A stretch of 64,000 nucleotides of DNA from Balanoglossus misakiensis (lineage: Eukaryota > Hemichordata): assembly GCA_040954595.2 (NCBI GenBank), contig CM082584.2, forward strand, positions 6,386,001 to 6,450,000, read 5' to 3'. Within the stretch, counting starts at the first letter, position 1, and every line of letters begins with the position of its first letter. Positions 1 to 12,600 of the stretch are shown piece after piece. The position numbers and the translations under genes were made by a program. Under the pieces are notes generated by a model that was not told where the DNA came from, searched no databases, and was given only the letters and a program-made list of their open reading frames with translations.

Positions 1-3000
1 GAAAATCATCCAAAAATGAGAATTTTTCGACTTTGCGGGATTTCAAAATTCGGCCGATTTTTGAAAAATTCATGGGTTATAGCTCATGAAAATCATCCAA
101 AAATGAGAATTTTTCGACTTTGCGGGATTTCAAAATTTGGCCGATTTTGGAAAAAATCATGGGTTATAGCTCATGAAAATCATCCAAAAATGAGAATTTT
201 TCGCATTGCGGGATTTCAAAATTTGGCCGATTTTGGAAAAAATCATGGGTTATAGCTCATGAAAATCATCCAAAAATGAGAATTTTTCGACTTTGCGGAA
301 TTTCAAAATTTGGCCGATTTTTGAAAAAATCATGGGTTATAGCTCATGAAAATCATCCAAATATGAGAATTTTTTGACTTTGCGGGATTTCAAAATTTGG
401 CCGATTTTTGAAAAAATCATGGGTTATAGTTCATGTAAATCATCCAAAAATGAGAATTTTTCGACTTTGCGGAATTGCAAAATTTGGCCGATTTTTGAAA
501 AAATCATGGGTTATAGCTCATGAAAATCATCCAAACATGAGAATTTTTCGACTTTGCGGAATTTCAAAATTTGGCCGATTTTTGAAAAAATCATGGGTTA
601 TAGCTCATGAAAATCATCCAAAAATGAGAATTTTTCGACTTTGCGGAATTTCAAAATTTGGCCGATTTTTGAAAAAATCATGGGTTATAGCTCATGAAAA
701 TCATCCAAAAATGAGAATTTTTCGACTTTGCGGAATTTCAAAATTTGGCCGATTATTGAAAAAATCATGGGTTATAGCTCATGAAAATCATCCAAAAATG
801 AGAATTTTTCGACTTTGCGGGATTTAAAAATTTGGCCGATTTTTGAAAAAATCATGGGTTATAGCTCATGAAAATCATCCAAAATTGAGAATTTTTCGAC
901 TTTGCGGAATTTCAAAATTTCGCCGATATTTTGAAAAAATCATGGGTTATAGCTCATGAAAATCATCCAAAAAATGAGAATTTTTCGACTTTGCGGAATT
1001 TCAAAATTTGGCCGATTTTTGAAAAAAATCATGGGTTATAGCTCATGAAAATCATCCAAAAATGAGAATTTTTCGACTTTGCGGAATTTCAAAATTTGGC
1101 CGATTTTTGAAAAAATCATGGGTTATAACTCATGAAAATCATCCAAAAATGAGAATTTTTCGACTTTGCGGAATTTCAAAATTTGGTCGATTTTTGAAAA
1201 AATCATGGGTTATAGCTCATGAAAATCATCCAAAAATGAGAATTTTTCGACTTTGCGGAATTTCAAAATTTGGCTGATTTTTTGAAAAAATAATGGGTTA
1301 TAGCTCATGAAAATCATCCAAACATGAGAATTTTTCGACTTTGCGGGATTTCAAAATTTGGCCGATTTTTGAAAAAATCATGGGTTATAGCTCATGAAAA
1401 TCATCCAAACATGAGAATTTTTCGACTTTGCGGAATTTCAAAATTTGGCCGATTTTGGAAAATATCATGGGTTATAGCTCATGAAAATCATCCAAAAATG
1501 AGAATTTTTCGACTTTGCGGGATTTCAAAATTCGGCCGATTTTTGAAAAAATCATGGGTTATAGCTCATGAAAATCATCCAAAAATGAGAATTTTTCGAC
1601 TTTGCGGGATTTCAAAATTTGGCCGATTTTGGAAAAAATCATGGGTTATAGCTCATGAAAATCATCCAAAAATGAGAATTTTTCGCATTGCGGGATTTCA
1701 AAATTTGGCCGATTTTGGAAAAAATCATGGGTTATAGCTCATGAAAATCATCCAAAAATGAGAATTTTTCGACTTTGCGGGATTTCAAAATTCGGCCGAT
1801 TTTTGAAAAATTCATGGGTTATAGCTCATGAAAATCATCCAAAAATGAGAATTTTTCGACTTTGCGGGATTTCAAAATTTGGCCGATTTTGGAAAAAATC
1901 ATGGGTTATAGCTCATGAAAATCATCCAAAAATGAGAATTTTTCGCATTGCGGGATTTCAAAATTTGGCCGATTTTGGAAAAAATCATGGGTTATAGCTC
2001 ATGAAAATCATCCAAAAATGAGAATTTTTCGACTTTGCGGAATTTCAAAATTTGGCCGATTTTTGAAAAAATCATGGGTTATAGCTCATGAAAATCATCC
2101 AAATATGAGAATTTTTCGACTTTGCGGGATTTCAAAATTTGGCCGATTTTTGAAAAAATCATGGGTTATAGTTCATGTAAATCATCCAAAAATGAGAATT
2201 TTTCGACTTTGCGGAATTGCAAAATTTGGCCGATTTTTGAAAAAATCATGGGTTATAGCTCATGAAAATAATCCAAAAATGAGAATTTTTCGACTTTGCG
2301 GAAATGCAAAATTTGGCCGATTTTTAAAAAAATCATGGGTTATAGCTCATGAAAATCATCCATTAATGAGAATTTTTCGACTTTGCGGAATTTCAAAATT
2401 TGGCCGATTTTTTGAAAAAATCATGGGTTATAGCTCATGAAAATCATCCAAAAATGAGAATTTTTCGACTTTGCGGAATTTCAAAATTTGGCCGATTTTT
2501 GAAAAAATCATGGGTTATAGCTCATGAAAATCATCCAAAAATGAGAATTTTTCGACTTTGCGGAATTTCAAAATTTGGCCGATTTTTGAAAAAATCATGG
2601 GTTATAGCTCATGAAAATCATCCAAAAATGAGAATTTTTCGACTTTGCGGAATTTCAAAATTTGGCCGATTTTTGAAAAAATCATGGGTTATAGCTCATG
2701 AAAATCATCCAAAAATGAGAATTTTTCGACTTTGCGGAATTTCAAAATTTGGCCGATTTTTGAAAAAATCATGGGTTATAGCTCATGAAAATCATCCAAA
2801 AATGAGAATTTTTCGACTTTGCGGAATTGCAAAATTTGGCCGATTTTTTAAAAAATCATGGGTTATAGCTAATGAAAATCATCCAAAAATGAGAATTTTT
2901 CGACTTTGCGGAATTTCAAAATTTGGCCGATTTTTGAAAAAATCATTGGTTATAGCTCATGAAAATCATCCAAAAATGAGAATTTTTCGACTTTGCGGGA

Positions 3001-3147
3001 TTTCAAAATTTGGCCGATTTTTGAAAAAAATCATGGGTTATAGCTCATGAAAATCATCCAAAAATGAGAATTTTTTGACTTTGCGGGATTTCAAAATTTG
3101 GCCGATTTTTGAAAAAAATCATGGGTTATAGCTCATGAAAATCATCC
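1..3147. repeat. 87-bp tandem satellite array, about 36 monomers
   Basis: A head-to-tail array with an 87-bp monomer fills the first 3.1 kb and is cut by the window edge. Most monomers are over 90% alike. They are recognised by the landmarks ATGAGAATTTTTCGACTTTG, TTTGGCCGAT and CATGGGTTATAGCTCATG. Because 87 is divisible by three, runs of monomers read open on the plus strand as a 29-residue repeat (about 650 bases at 2400-3050). Scattered 86- and 88-bp monomers shift the frame and stop the reading, so it is not a gene. Each monomer has inverted arms TTTCAAAA and TTTTGAAA around TTTGGCCGAT. Larger blocks are also duplicated: 1 to about 520 matches 1743 to about 2262, and a three-monomer block of 260 bp occurs at 16, 1498 and 1758. 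The array ends 522 bases beyond the XPF stop codon. Confidence 0.97.
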
Positions 3148-3668
3148 TGAAGGGATATTAATCTATAGTACATTTGCCTTTGAGCAGGAAATGATAAAAA
3201 TTTATCATCCATTTCTGGCTATATGTTCCAAATTTCAATGTTTGTGGGTAGCATGTAGAACTCGTTTAAACTTTTCACATCTTCAATAACCAGCTGCTTA
3301 ATCCCTGAATATGTCATAGGTCACATTCATAATTTTTATAAACCTCTATGATTACACAGAAGAAAAACACTGAAATATAGTCAGGGTCCCCAAAAAGAGA
3401 GAGCGGACAACTTTAAATGAATATTGCAAGCTTTCTTTATTCACATCATAAATAAAACGGCTGGCAAGTTTGTAATGCTCTGACAACCAATATTGCAGTA
3501 AAAACTGACAAACAAAAATCCAGTTGATTTAAAAGTCGCGCTGGATGAACAAACACATGCCAAATTGTGAGACGGCAATTTATTTTCTTAGTAAAAATAG
3601 ACATCTCAAAATAAATACACTGAGGACGAAAATGAAATTAAACTATTTACAAGATAAACTAAAGATGT
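3148..3668 (-). other. ERCC4 3' UTR and spacer to the satellite
   Basis: AT-rich sequence without a coding region, downstream of the XPF stop on the minus strand. Minus-strand AATAAA hexamers at 3579-3584 and 3436-3441 lie about 85 and 230 bases after the stop and are candidate poly(A) signals. Which one is used cannot be told from sequence. Confidence 0.45.
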
Positions 3669-6600
3669 CTATTTGTTCACATTTCTTTTGCTTCTGAAGA
3701 ATTTGCTCTCCTTATTAGCTGCAGCGGACACCTGATTTTTCTCTTGTTGGTTTTCATGGAGGAATTCCCACAATTCTTTGCCACTCTTTGTGTTGCCAAG
3801 CAACCGACTCAGTTCTCCCTGTGAGAGGCCGATCAGTTCTGCCAGATTCCTAACCTTGTTCATTATCATCCTAAAAAAATTTTCAAAAAAAAAAAAAATA
3901 CTTGAACGCGGCAATCTAACATGATACACGTGGCCATCTTTGAGCGCCAACGTTAAAGGGACAAAGTCTCTCTCTCGCTGCCCTTTTTTCCATTAATTAT
4001 ATTTGATAAGAGACAACGTTTGTTATTCTACAAGTGGATATATAGTGAATGAAAGTTCAACCACACACAACTTCCATCCCTCTTATAGACAGGACAGTGA
4101 AAAAACTCGCCAAAATGAATAATCGTTCTTTACCATTTATTCATTTTGGGCGAGTTTTTACTCTCATATCCTACAAACGAGATGGAAGTTGTGTGTGGTC
4201 GAATATTGATTCACCATATATCCACATGTCGAATAACATAAACGGCGTCTTGTATCAAACATAATTAATGGAAAACGGCCAGCGAGAGAGAGAGACTTTG
4301 TCCCTTTAATATCTTTTGACAGTATGGACCGCAGGAATACAATGTCATGAAATTTTCACATGGTGTCCCACTATGGAAACAGGTCATAAACTCCATTACC
4401 ATTCCGACATCAAAGTTTCATCTGGGTGTTACCGCTTATGACACCCTCATTTGACTGTACTGATGAATAATACTGTAAACGGTTTATTTTAGCAAGCAAT
4501 AAAGTTTCGCGAAATACACGAGTAAAAAAAAACGTGAAAACAAAAAATCGCGTACATTTTTTGTGTGGAGATAATGATGCAGTTAGTGAAATACGAGAAC
4601 GCGAAAATTACTCCTCGCGTAACAGTTGCTTCTTCTGATATTGCGAAAAAATTTCCTGTCGCGTTAAATAACCCGTTTTACAGTAAATGACAATAGAATT
4701 CCCAGCTCTTGTGTTCTATTTTAATAATACGAAAGCAATCCAGTGATGCCTACCAGTAGTTTTTAGAGTTGATGCCTGGCAGCTTGATGACGAAGTCGTA
4801 CGTCCCGTACGTGTACTTCTCAGTAACCGCCTTCTCGCCGTCCTCATCTGCAGTTATCGTCATGGCAACAGTGCTATCTGGCTGTTCTTTACCCATCTTC
4901 GAGGAATTAAAAACATTTCGGGAAAAAAAATTAATGCGCTATATTAATGGGAGAAGTAACTATATGAGTATTTTCATGATGTTCTGCTTGGTCGAGCATG
5001 ACCTATCAACACTGCAGTGGCCATGAAAAAAACATAAATTTTAATAATTAGTTATAGCAAAATTGCATGCATGCAGAATAATTGGGTCACTGAATAAATT
5101 TATAGCTGAGTCTAAAACAGGACAGCGTGTTTTACAGCACGTAAACAAATTTTCTCTGAAACTGAAAAATTGTCAAAATAATGTGTCAAAGGATGATATC
5201 TTAGCCCTAAAATTTAGTTGCATATAATTATGTTGTTCAGCCTTTGTGTTGTGGTCATGAGATAAGTATTAGAATTGACGTTTGCACTGGGAATTGACAC
5301 TTCTATTTGGAGACACCAATACCTGCAAAAATTTCAGACTTTTTACCAGGTATTATATATATAAACTAATCTTTGAAAATGTCTCCACCAATGAACCTGA
5401 CAGTCATGGTTCAGTGGTTTTCAAAAACAGTACATCAAAACTTCATAAAAATACTGAAATTATTATCAACAGTTAGTGTGGCGCAGGTGTCATGAAAATG
5501 GCCGACTTATTCAAGTAGACATAAATTTGCGAATACTTGCCTTTAACTGCTGGAAGAGTTCAGCTGTGGCGTGAGGGCTTGGGCACCACAGAATCCTCAA
5601 CTTTGGAAAATGTAACGTGAGAAGCGTCAGCTTGGATGAAATGTTCTGATACGAAATCTCCGATCCCAACGAAGTTTTTGACTGAAGCAAGAATAGAAAT
5701 GAATATAATTATATTATCTATTTCCCATTCTTATTTTACTGTACTCCGACTATAATCAAATTGGAGACCACATAATAAATCCATATTAGCCAAAAATTTC
5801 CAAAATAATGTAATTTTTACAGGCTTGAAGAGATCATAGTAAATATTACACAGTGATCCTAAACAAAGCTAAAACACTCTCCTTTCTCAACTTTGCGAAT
5901 ACTTCACAAAATTCATTGGTTGTACTCAAAATTAAAACTTTCTCTGATGGTAAAATATAACTATTTCAGTGTGTATTGCAGGAACCAAACCAGTACTTTC
6001 ACTTTACTTGCACGGACATGTAACTTAGGGGTTCCCCAAATGACATTTGCAAGCAGGGGAATCAACAACCCCTCCCTAACTGTTAAAAATACTGCAAGTT
6101 ATTTTCAGGATAACTTGTTTTGCTATTCAAAGATGCTGAATTGAACATCTGTGCTTCCATAAAAACATGACTGATTTTAATGGCAGTCGCGCTGCAACGG
6201 GACAACGACAGCTGGGTTAGAATCATCATGCAGACCATCATGACTGCGTTTCCCACCAATTTTTTTCTTGACTTTTGAGAGATTCTGGATTCGGACCTTT
6301 TACGTGCACCTATAGCTGGTAGTAGATTCATATTGACAACACCTAATGTGCATTTATCAGACATTACCCAATTTTATGAGTCTCTTGTGTACTACTTCAT
6401 CATTTCTCGGAGGAGTGACATTTAAAATCCAATTAATGAAAGTGCACGGGACTAATGAGCAATGCGGACAAATAAGGCAGAAAAATAGTCACTGAGAATT
6501 CAGCACAATTTGCTTCAACACCTCAAGTTATATTTATCAAAGAGACAAGGGGAATGAACTCCATGGATACAATACACAGACTGATTTGCAAGGTCAAAGC

Positions 6601-9600
6601 AGTAAAAAGGTAAATGAGATGTGCCACACACTAATGACAAGTAACAATAGAATGAGACGAGACAAATACAAGAGAATAGGAATGAATAGAGCTCATATAT
6701 CCAAAACAAGGCTATGCAGCTTGTATCGCTCAGTGTAAACTACCATGTCAAGGGTAAACCACAAAAGAGTTGATAGTACCTCTCTATTGTACAGATCAAA
6801 CCAGTGTGACTTTCACACCCCTTTTCATATATTTGACGACTGATAACTGTGTGTAGCCTTCGTATCTGACACTGGTCGTGATAATTTTGAACAGATCAAT
6901 TTATTAATAACATTGGCCCTGAAATTCACTCTCTGATGATCTGATTCACATTCACATCTAACGAAAGACCCGGTAATTTATATTTCGCATTTCACAAAAA
7001 CATGTACATCCCCTTTTATCCATTTTCTCCTCTACAAGGTCAAAATACAATACATATATTTTTTTTGCGGGGTGGGGTGTGTTAAGATATCTCTTCAGAA
7101 AGATGCTGAAAACAAGGACCATCATGGTTGAATAATTACTGGCAACTCTGTCTTGGGTTCATTAAGCTGACAGAAGAACCAACTCGTTAGTGATGAAAGA
7201 ATTAACGTAAGGAAATGGGGACCTTGTCACACATGTGTGAATCTGCTGCCTACATAATCCTTCACTTCTTCAGACAACACACCAATGACAGACACAGATG
7301 ATATTGAATCACTACAGACAGAAGGGCAGTGAAAAGGAACAGCAAAAGTAATTTGCTTCATCAAACAGACAACTGCGACATTAATTTCCTATCCAGTAAA
7401 TGAAGCATCTCAAATGCGAATTGAACTTCCTGGAACCAATGTCATCACACTTTATGAATGGAGCCAAAGCAGTCAAACAACCAAGGAAATTGTTCCGAGG
7501 CTGGCATTTACCTCATTAGTTTTTAAATTTCCTGTGATCTGTGATTAAAACCCACATTACTTCCTTCTCTTTGAAATCTATGTCTTCTGTCTTCATTTAG
7601 ATCTGATTTTAATTCTGTAGAACTGATCATCTTATTTCCTCTACCCCTCTTTACTATTTCCCATTATAAAACTTTGATGTAATATTAATGAATTATGTGT
7701 CTAACTTTATTTGAAATCTCACAGTACTACATATACGCATATTTGGCAATTCATATTGGATCAGAGGAGATTATATCTACATTAATAATTCTTTTTGATT
7801 CAGTCCTTTGTTATGTTATTTGTAGACTGTCTTGACATCGCTCTCATATGTACTTCTAAAGACACACTTGGCAGTCTGAGCCCACAGTAAAATGTACCAA
7901 ATCGCACTGGTTTGCACTGTATTGGTCTGAGGCTCTTGTATAGGCCCTACTGATTAACACACACTTGGCAGTCTAACGGGCCTGGGAGCCAGGATTCTAG
8001 GCACCCTGGAAATCAAACCAGTTTCAACTGACTTGGCAGCGTTAGGGTTAACACACCCCCCAATGTTTCATGTCATCGTGAGCCCAACTTACCTGCAGAG
8101 CAAACGACTTGTGGGGATCAAATTCAATCAGCAATATCGGCTTGGCGTAATATCTGGACATGGCCGTGCACTGGTTGAACAACCGACCACTGTTCAAAGA
8201 ACCGATCAAATCGCTGATGCTCTTTCTCTCCACACACATGGCTGGGGTCAGAATGTAATCTCCAACCTTCAGATTAGAAAAAAAAAGTTACATTTTTTAT
8301 TAAAGGGACAAAGTCTCTCTCTCGCTGCCCCTTTTCCATTAATTATGTTTGATACAAGACGCTGTTTGTGTTATTCTACATGTAGATATATAGTGAATCA
8401 ACGTTTGATCACACATACATGTAACTTCCATCCCACTTGTATGAAATGAGAGTAAAAACGCGCCAAAAATGAATAAATGGTAGAGACCGATTATTCATTT
8501 TGGTGAGTTTTTTTAATCTCGTGTCTACAAGCGGGATGGAAGGTGTGTGTGGTTGAATATTGATTCACTATATATATCCACATATACCTTACCATGAACG
8601 GTGTATAGTTAATGAAAAAAGAGCAGCAAGAGAGACTTTGTCCCTTTAATTTCTTTGTGCCGTGAAAAACATTTCTGCTGGAAATCAAGCGGTAGCAACA
8701 TCGCCAGTAGAGCCCTGTTGAACGCATAACACTACAGGACACAGTAAAAGAATTCATAACTTTCAAAACATCATCAGTTCACACTTCCTATTTATCAGAG
8801 GCTCACATTTTTTTTCACTAATGGTTAAATGTTTGTTTGAAATGGTTTCTCACCTCCAGTGTGATGGGTTCGATGTCGATGCCACGCTTGTGAATCAGGG
8901 ACGGCAGCTCGCTACGAAATTCCCGCAAGTCAACAAGAATCTGAAGAGTAAATAACATTCCAACAACATGATAAAGGACTTCAGAGTTAATAACCCAATA
9001 ATTGGTATTCAGCTGTGAATATAAAAGTCTAAAAGTTGTCATAGAAAATGAAAGTTTACTCCTAAACTAGTCATATTATGACACTGTAACTACAAGTATC
9101 ATAATCGTCAATTTCTCTTTCAAATTTTGTTTGTTGCGCCGTATAAAATGGAGAAACTTAGCTATACTTGTGGTTGTTAACAATTAAAGGATGTACATTA
9201 TGAAACTACACACTGTCAGATTAAAAGACATAAAAATGCCAAACAAACGAATTATGCAGCACTACCATAGAGGGCGCTTCTCCCAAAATGGCTGGCTTTC
9301 AATATACAACAAGCCCCTGGTTTCTTTTAGCTGTGCGTGTGCAGTCAAAACAATAGCTTATGGAGGAAACACACCTTCTGTTTTTCTTGTTGATTTGCTT
9401 GTCCCCCAGCTTTTCTGCTGCTTTCGGCATTTGCTGTGAGACTGGCATCTGTGGTATTGTCTGCCCGGTCTTCAATGTCTTCTGGTATGACCAGAGTCTG
9501 TGAAATTAGAAACATGAAAATGAATATCCACAGGCAAGGAATTAATCAGACAGAAGAAAAAAATCGAGACAAGAAAGTTATAAGAGAAATGGCAGTTTAG

Positions 9601-12600
9601 TTCTTGCTGTTGGATTTTTTGTTTGCCATTGTTATGGTGTTTTCAACATAATTCTAACAGGCACTTAATGTGTATTCATTTTATAAACTTTCTAGTTCTC
9701 CAAGGAATATGTACATTTATGAACTTAAAAATCAAATTTAAATTCTGCACTGGGCTCCCTAACTTCTGAGGTATTTCCTCCAAGCCAATCACATTCAGGC
9801 TCTGTTAAGGGCCCACCTAACTCCTCTCCAGTAGACAGCTACTCAGTTGTAAGATCACGTAATTTTAAATGGTGCGCATATTTACCGACTTTTCCCTGAT
9901 GAGATGTTCAAACACTTCCATTTCTTTCCTCAGCGATGTCAGATACCGCTGTTCTTCCGTGGAGCCGGAATACACCAGGAAATACACCCTGAGTGGAGTT
10001 CCCGGCCGACTTGCCTTGTAGGTCTGGAATCAGAATTGGAATGAATTTATGCTAATATATGAATGAGCATTCCCTATAGGGAAAAAAACCCTCCCTGGAG
10101 TATAATGGGTCCTTGTAGGAGTCATAGCTGGTTGGATAACAACATGGTCATCTAATTTAAAAACCTCTGTCGGTTGTTTAACACCACTGTTCCACTCACC
10201 TCCAGTTGTCGGACAAGCTGTACGTCTGAATCATAAAGTATCACGTATCTCGGCTGGACGTCTTTAAGCGTCTTCCTAAAACTGTAAGGATCCCTGATCA
10301 AAAAAAAAAAAAATCAGTATTGTGATTTTAAAAAATCATCATGTCACTCTAACAGTATTTAACAGACAGAAACTCACTTGATCCAAAAATTGAAACTTGA
10401 ATCTGTCCAAATAATTTTCCAGAATTTTTTCTGTTTCTTCCTCAATGAACTTTGCATCTGTTGTCCTGACACTCATGGAGTTACCATGGAATGATTTGAT
10501 TCTGACAGACAGTGGATAAATATTACATGCTTACTTGTCTGATATTGGTTGAATGATTGTAAACGGTGATGTCACTACACTGTAGTAGTTCCCGTCAAGC
10601 AATGCTGAGGATTGTGGCCTGTCAGTGTCTTCAACATTTGACTGAGAGACAAAGGAAATGGATTAAAAGTTTAATTAGGCAAATTAGTCTGTGCTTTATA
10701 TTTGAAAATGGCTACCAATCTATGCGTTAATGCTCATTTTTGTATTCATGGTTCTGACAAGCTTAGATACAGCAAGGATCTACTCTAGAGACTACAAATA
10801 CTCTTACTTTGTCTTCATCTTTTTGATATTTCTTTGCGATGTGAGTTAGTGTGATGGTGTCTGAATTCCTTTCATCTTCAGGTTCTGCTTTTCTTTTCTT
10901 TCGACTTCCGCCCTTTCCTTTTGTTTTCTGCTGTTGTTCCTGAATAGCAAAAAACATTACACCTTTTATTGGTATTTTCATATACGAAATAAAATTGAAG
11001 AAGAAAATGTCCATAATTCTAAAATTTACAGATTATTTAGGGTTGACTGTGCACTAGTTGTATGGACTGTATCGTACACACAAGTAAACAATCTATAAAA
11101 ACTACCTCTGCAATGAATTGTTCATTATGACAAACCGATTCGTACGTTTTGAGGTACTACACTGTCAGAAATTGGAGTCTTTTTAACCAGTTTATGCAGC
11201 AGTGATGTAGGGCCCTCCACGATGTACTCTTTGAGCTGTGAACATGTTCTCTCGTCGCTAGCCATGATAAGCACACGTCCCGGCCCTAGTCCTGGACAGG
11301 GAGACAAAGTATTGATAGTATTTTACAAAGACCCAAGGCAGTGTAAATCATTGAGTGATGGAGAAATAAAACAATGAAAACACATCGAAATCAGTTCAAC
11401 TCACAGTAAAATCTTGCATATGAATTATGAGAAAATGTTTCATCATCCCCATGGAAATCATGTTATGTATGATCAGACTAACAAGGTGGGAAAATGCACA
11501 CTAGTTTTATACTTGCACTGTAATGGCTGGGAAAAACAAATGGTTTTCATAAAATGAACACTGGTGTCACTGCACCTGTTGCACCAGAGCAGGGTGTCAA
11601 TCTTATACAAAAATAGCATACCTGTTACATCTTCACTGTTTTCCTTTTCAATTTCTTTCAATACTTCTGATAGGCCCTTCCACTTTGGACTTTCTTCGAG
11701 ACAGAGTTCTGAGGAGGGAATCGGACATAATTAATAATCCGGAAGAGTAAGATTTGTTTGTGTAGACCAGTATGCGAGTTCTTTAGCCCCAAATGGCCAT
11801 ATAACACTGGAGTAGCCCGCATACATCATTTATTTTCCAGCGTGGAACTTTCCTTTCAACACTAGTTCATCATGTGAGATGCATACATGTATCTCTGGCC
11901 TGAGATACTTGCTTTGAAATCAAGAGGTGTGTTCTAAATGTGGCACTAAAATTATGTGGACCAGAAAATAAAGTAATTCACAGTGTGATTGTTCAATAGA
12001 TGATGAGGGAAATCAGAAGTTGACACAGGCATTCTCCAATGGTTCTAAAGAGCGGAGACAGACAGAAAAAAAACAATATCATCTGAACAGTGCCTTCATA
12101 CCTTGAGAATCACTGTCTGCAGACTTGCCTTCCACTTTCATCTTCTTGGTTTTCTTGGCGCCGTACACTCGCTGCTTGGCATGCTGAGTACAAACACGAT
12201 TTAAAAACTCTCATTTTACAAAAAAAATTCAGTGTTGGTTGATGTGAGAATGTGAAGTTCATGAGTTATATATTCAGCAATCATTTCCCTGCATCTAACT
12301 TGGACAATGCATCTACTCACCATGAACATTGAGTCTGATGAATCCAAGAACAGCCATCCAGAATTCTGCACTAGAGTCTGCTCATTTGACCTGAAAGAAT
12401 GAAATACCTCATTCAGCACAATATACCAGTACCATACAAAGTTTTTCATGTTTAAATTATTTATCAAAACAATCTCGTGAGTATCAAAACAATCTCATGA
12501 TTCCACAGATAGAAAGGAGCGACTTAAATTTGAAAACTAAAAATATAACACACTTACCTTAGTGTCTGTAGAAAGTTGTAGAATGTCACACAATCATACT

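Noticed and set aside
16-3050. Open reading frames of 71-216 codons across the satellite
   Set aside because: They are one 29-residue repeat read from an 87-bp monomer, broken by 86- and 88-bp units and stops; no start or splice context.
1-3147. CRISPR-like array
   Set aside because: Repeats are directly adjacent with no unique spacers, in a eukaryotic intron-bearing region.
4049-4264. Open frame inside the foldback element at 3953
   Set aside because: Comes from the palindromic MITE body; no homologous frame is kept in the other copies.
8033-8449. 138-codon plus-strand frame
   Set aside because: Antisense to the XPF nuclease exon and running into a MITE.
12558-12598. Shorter version of XPF exon 10 starting at TATGATTG
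   Set aside because: An acceptor 13 bases upstream (exon start 12611) restores both the phase and the conserved YLTQYDC sequence.
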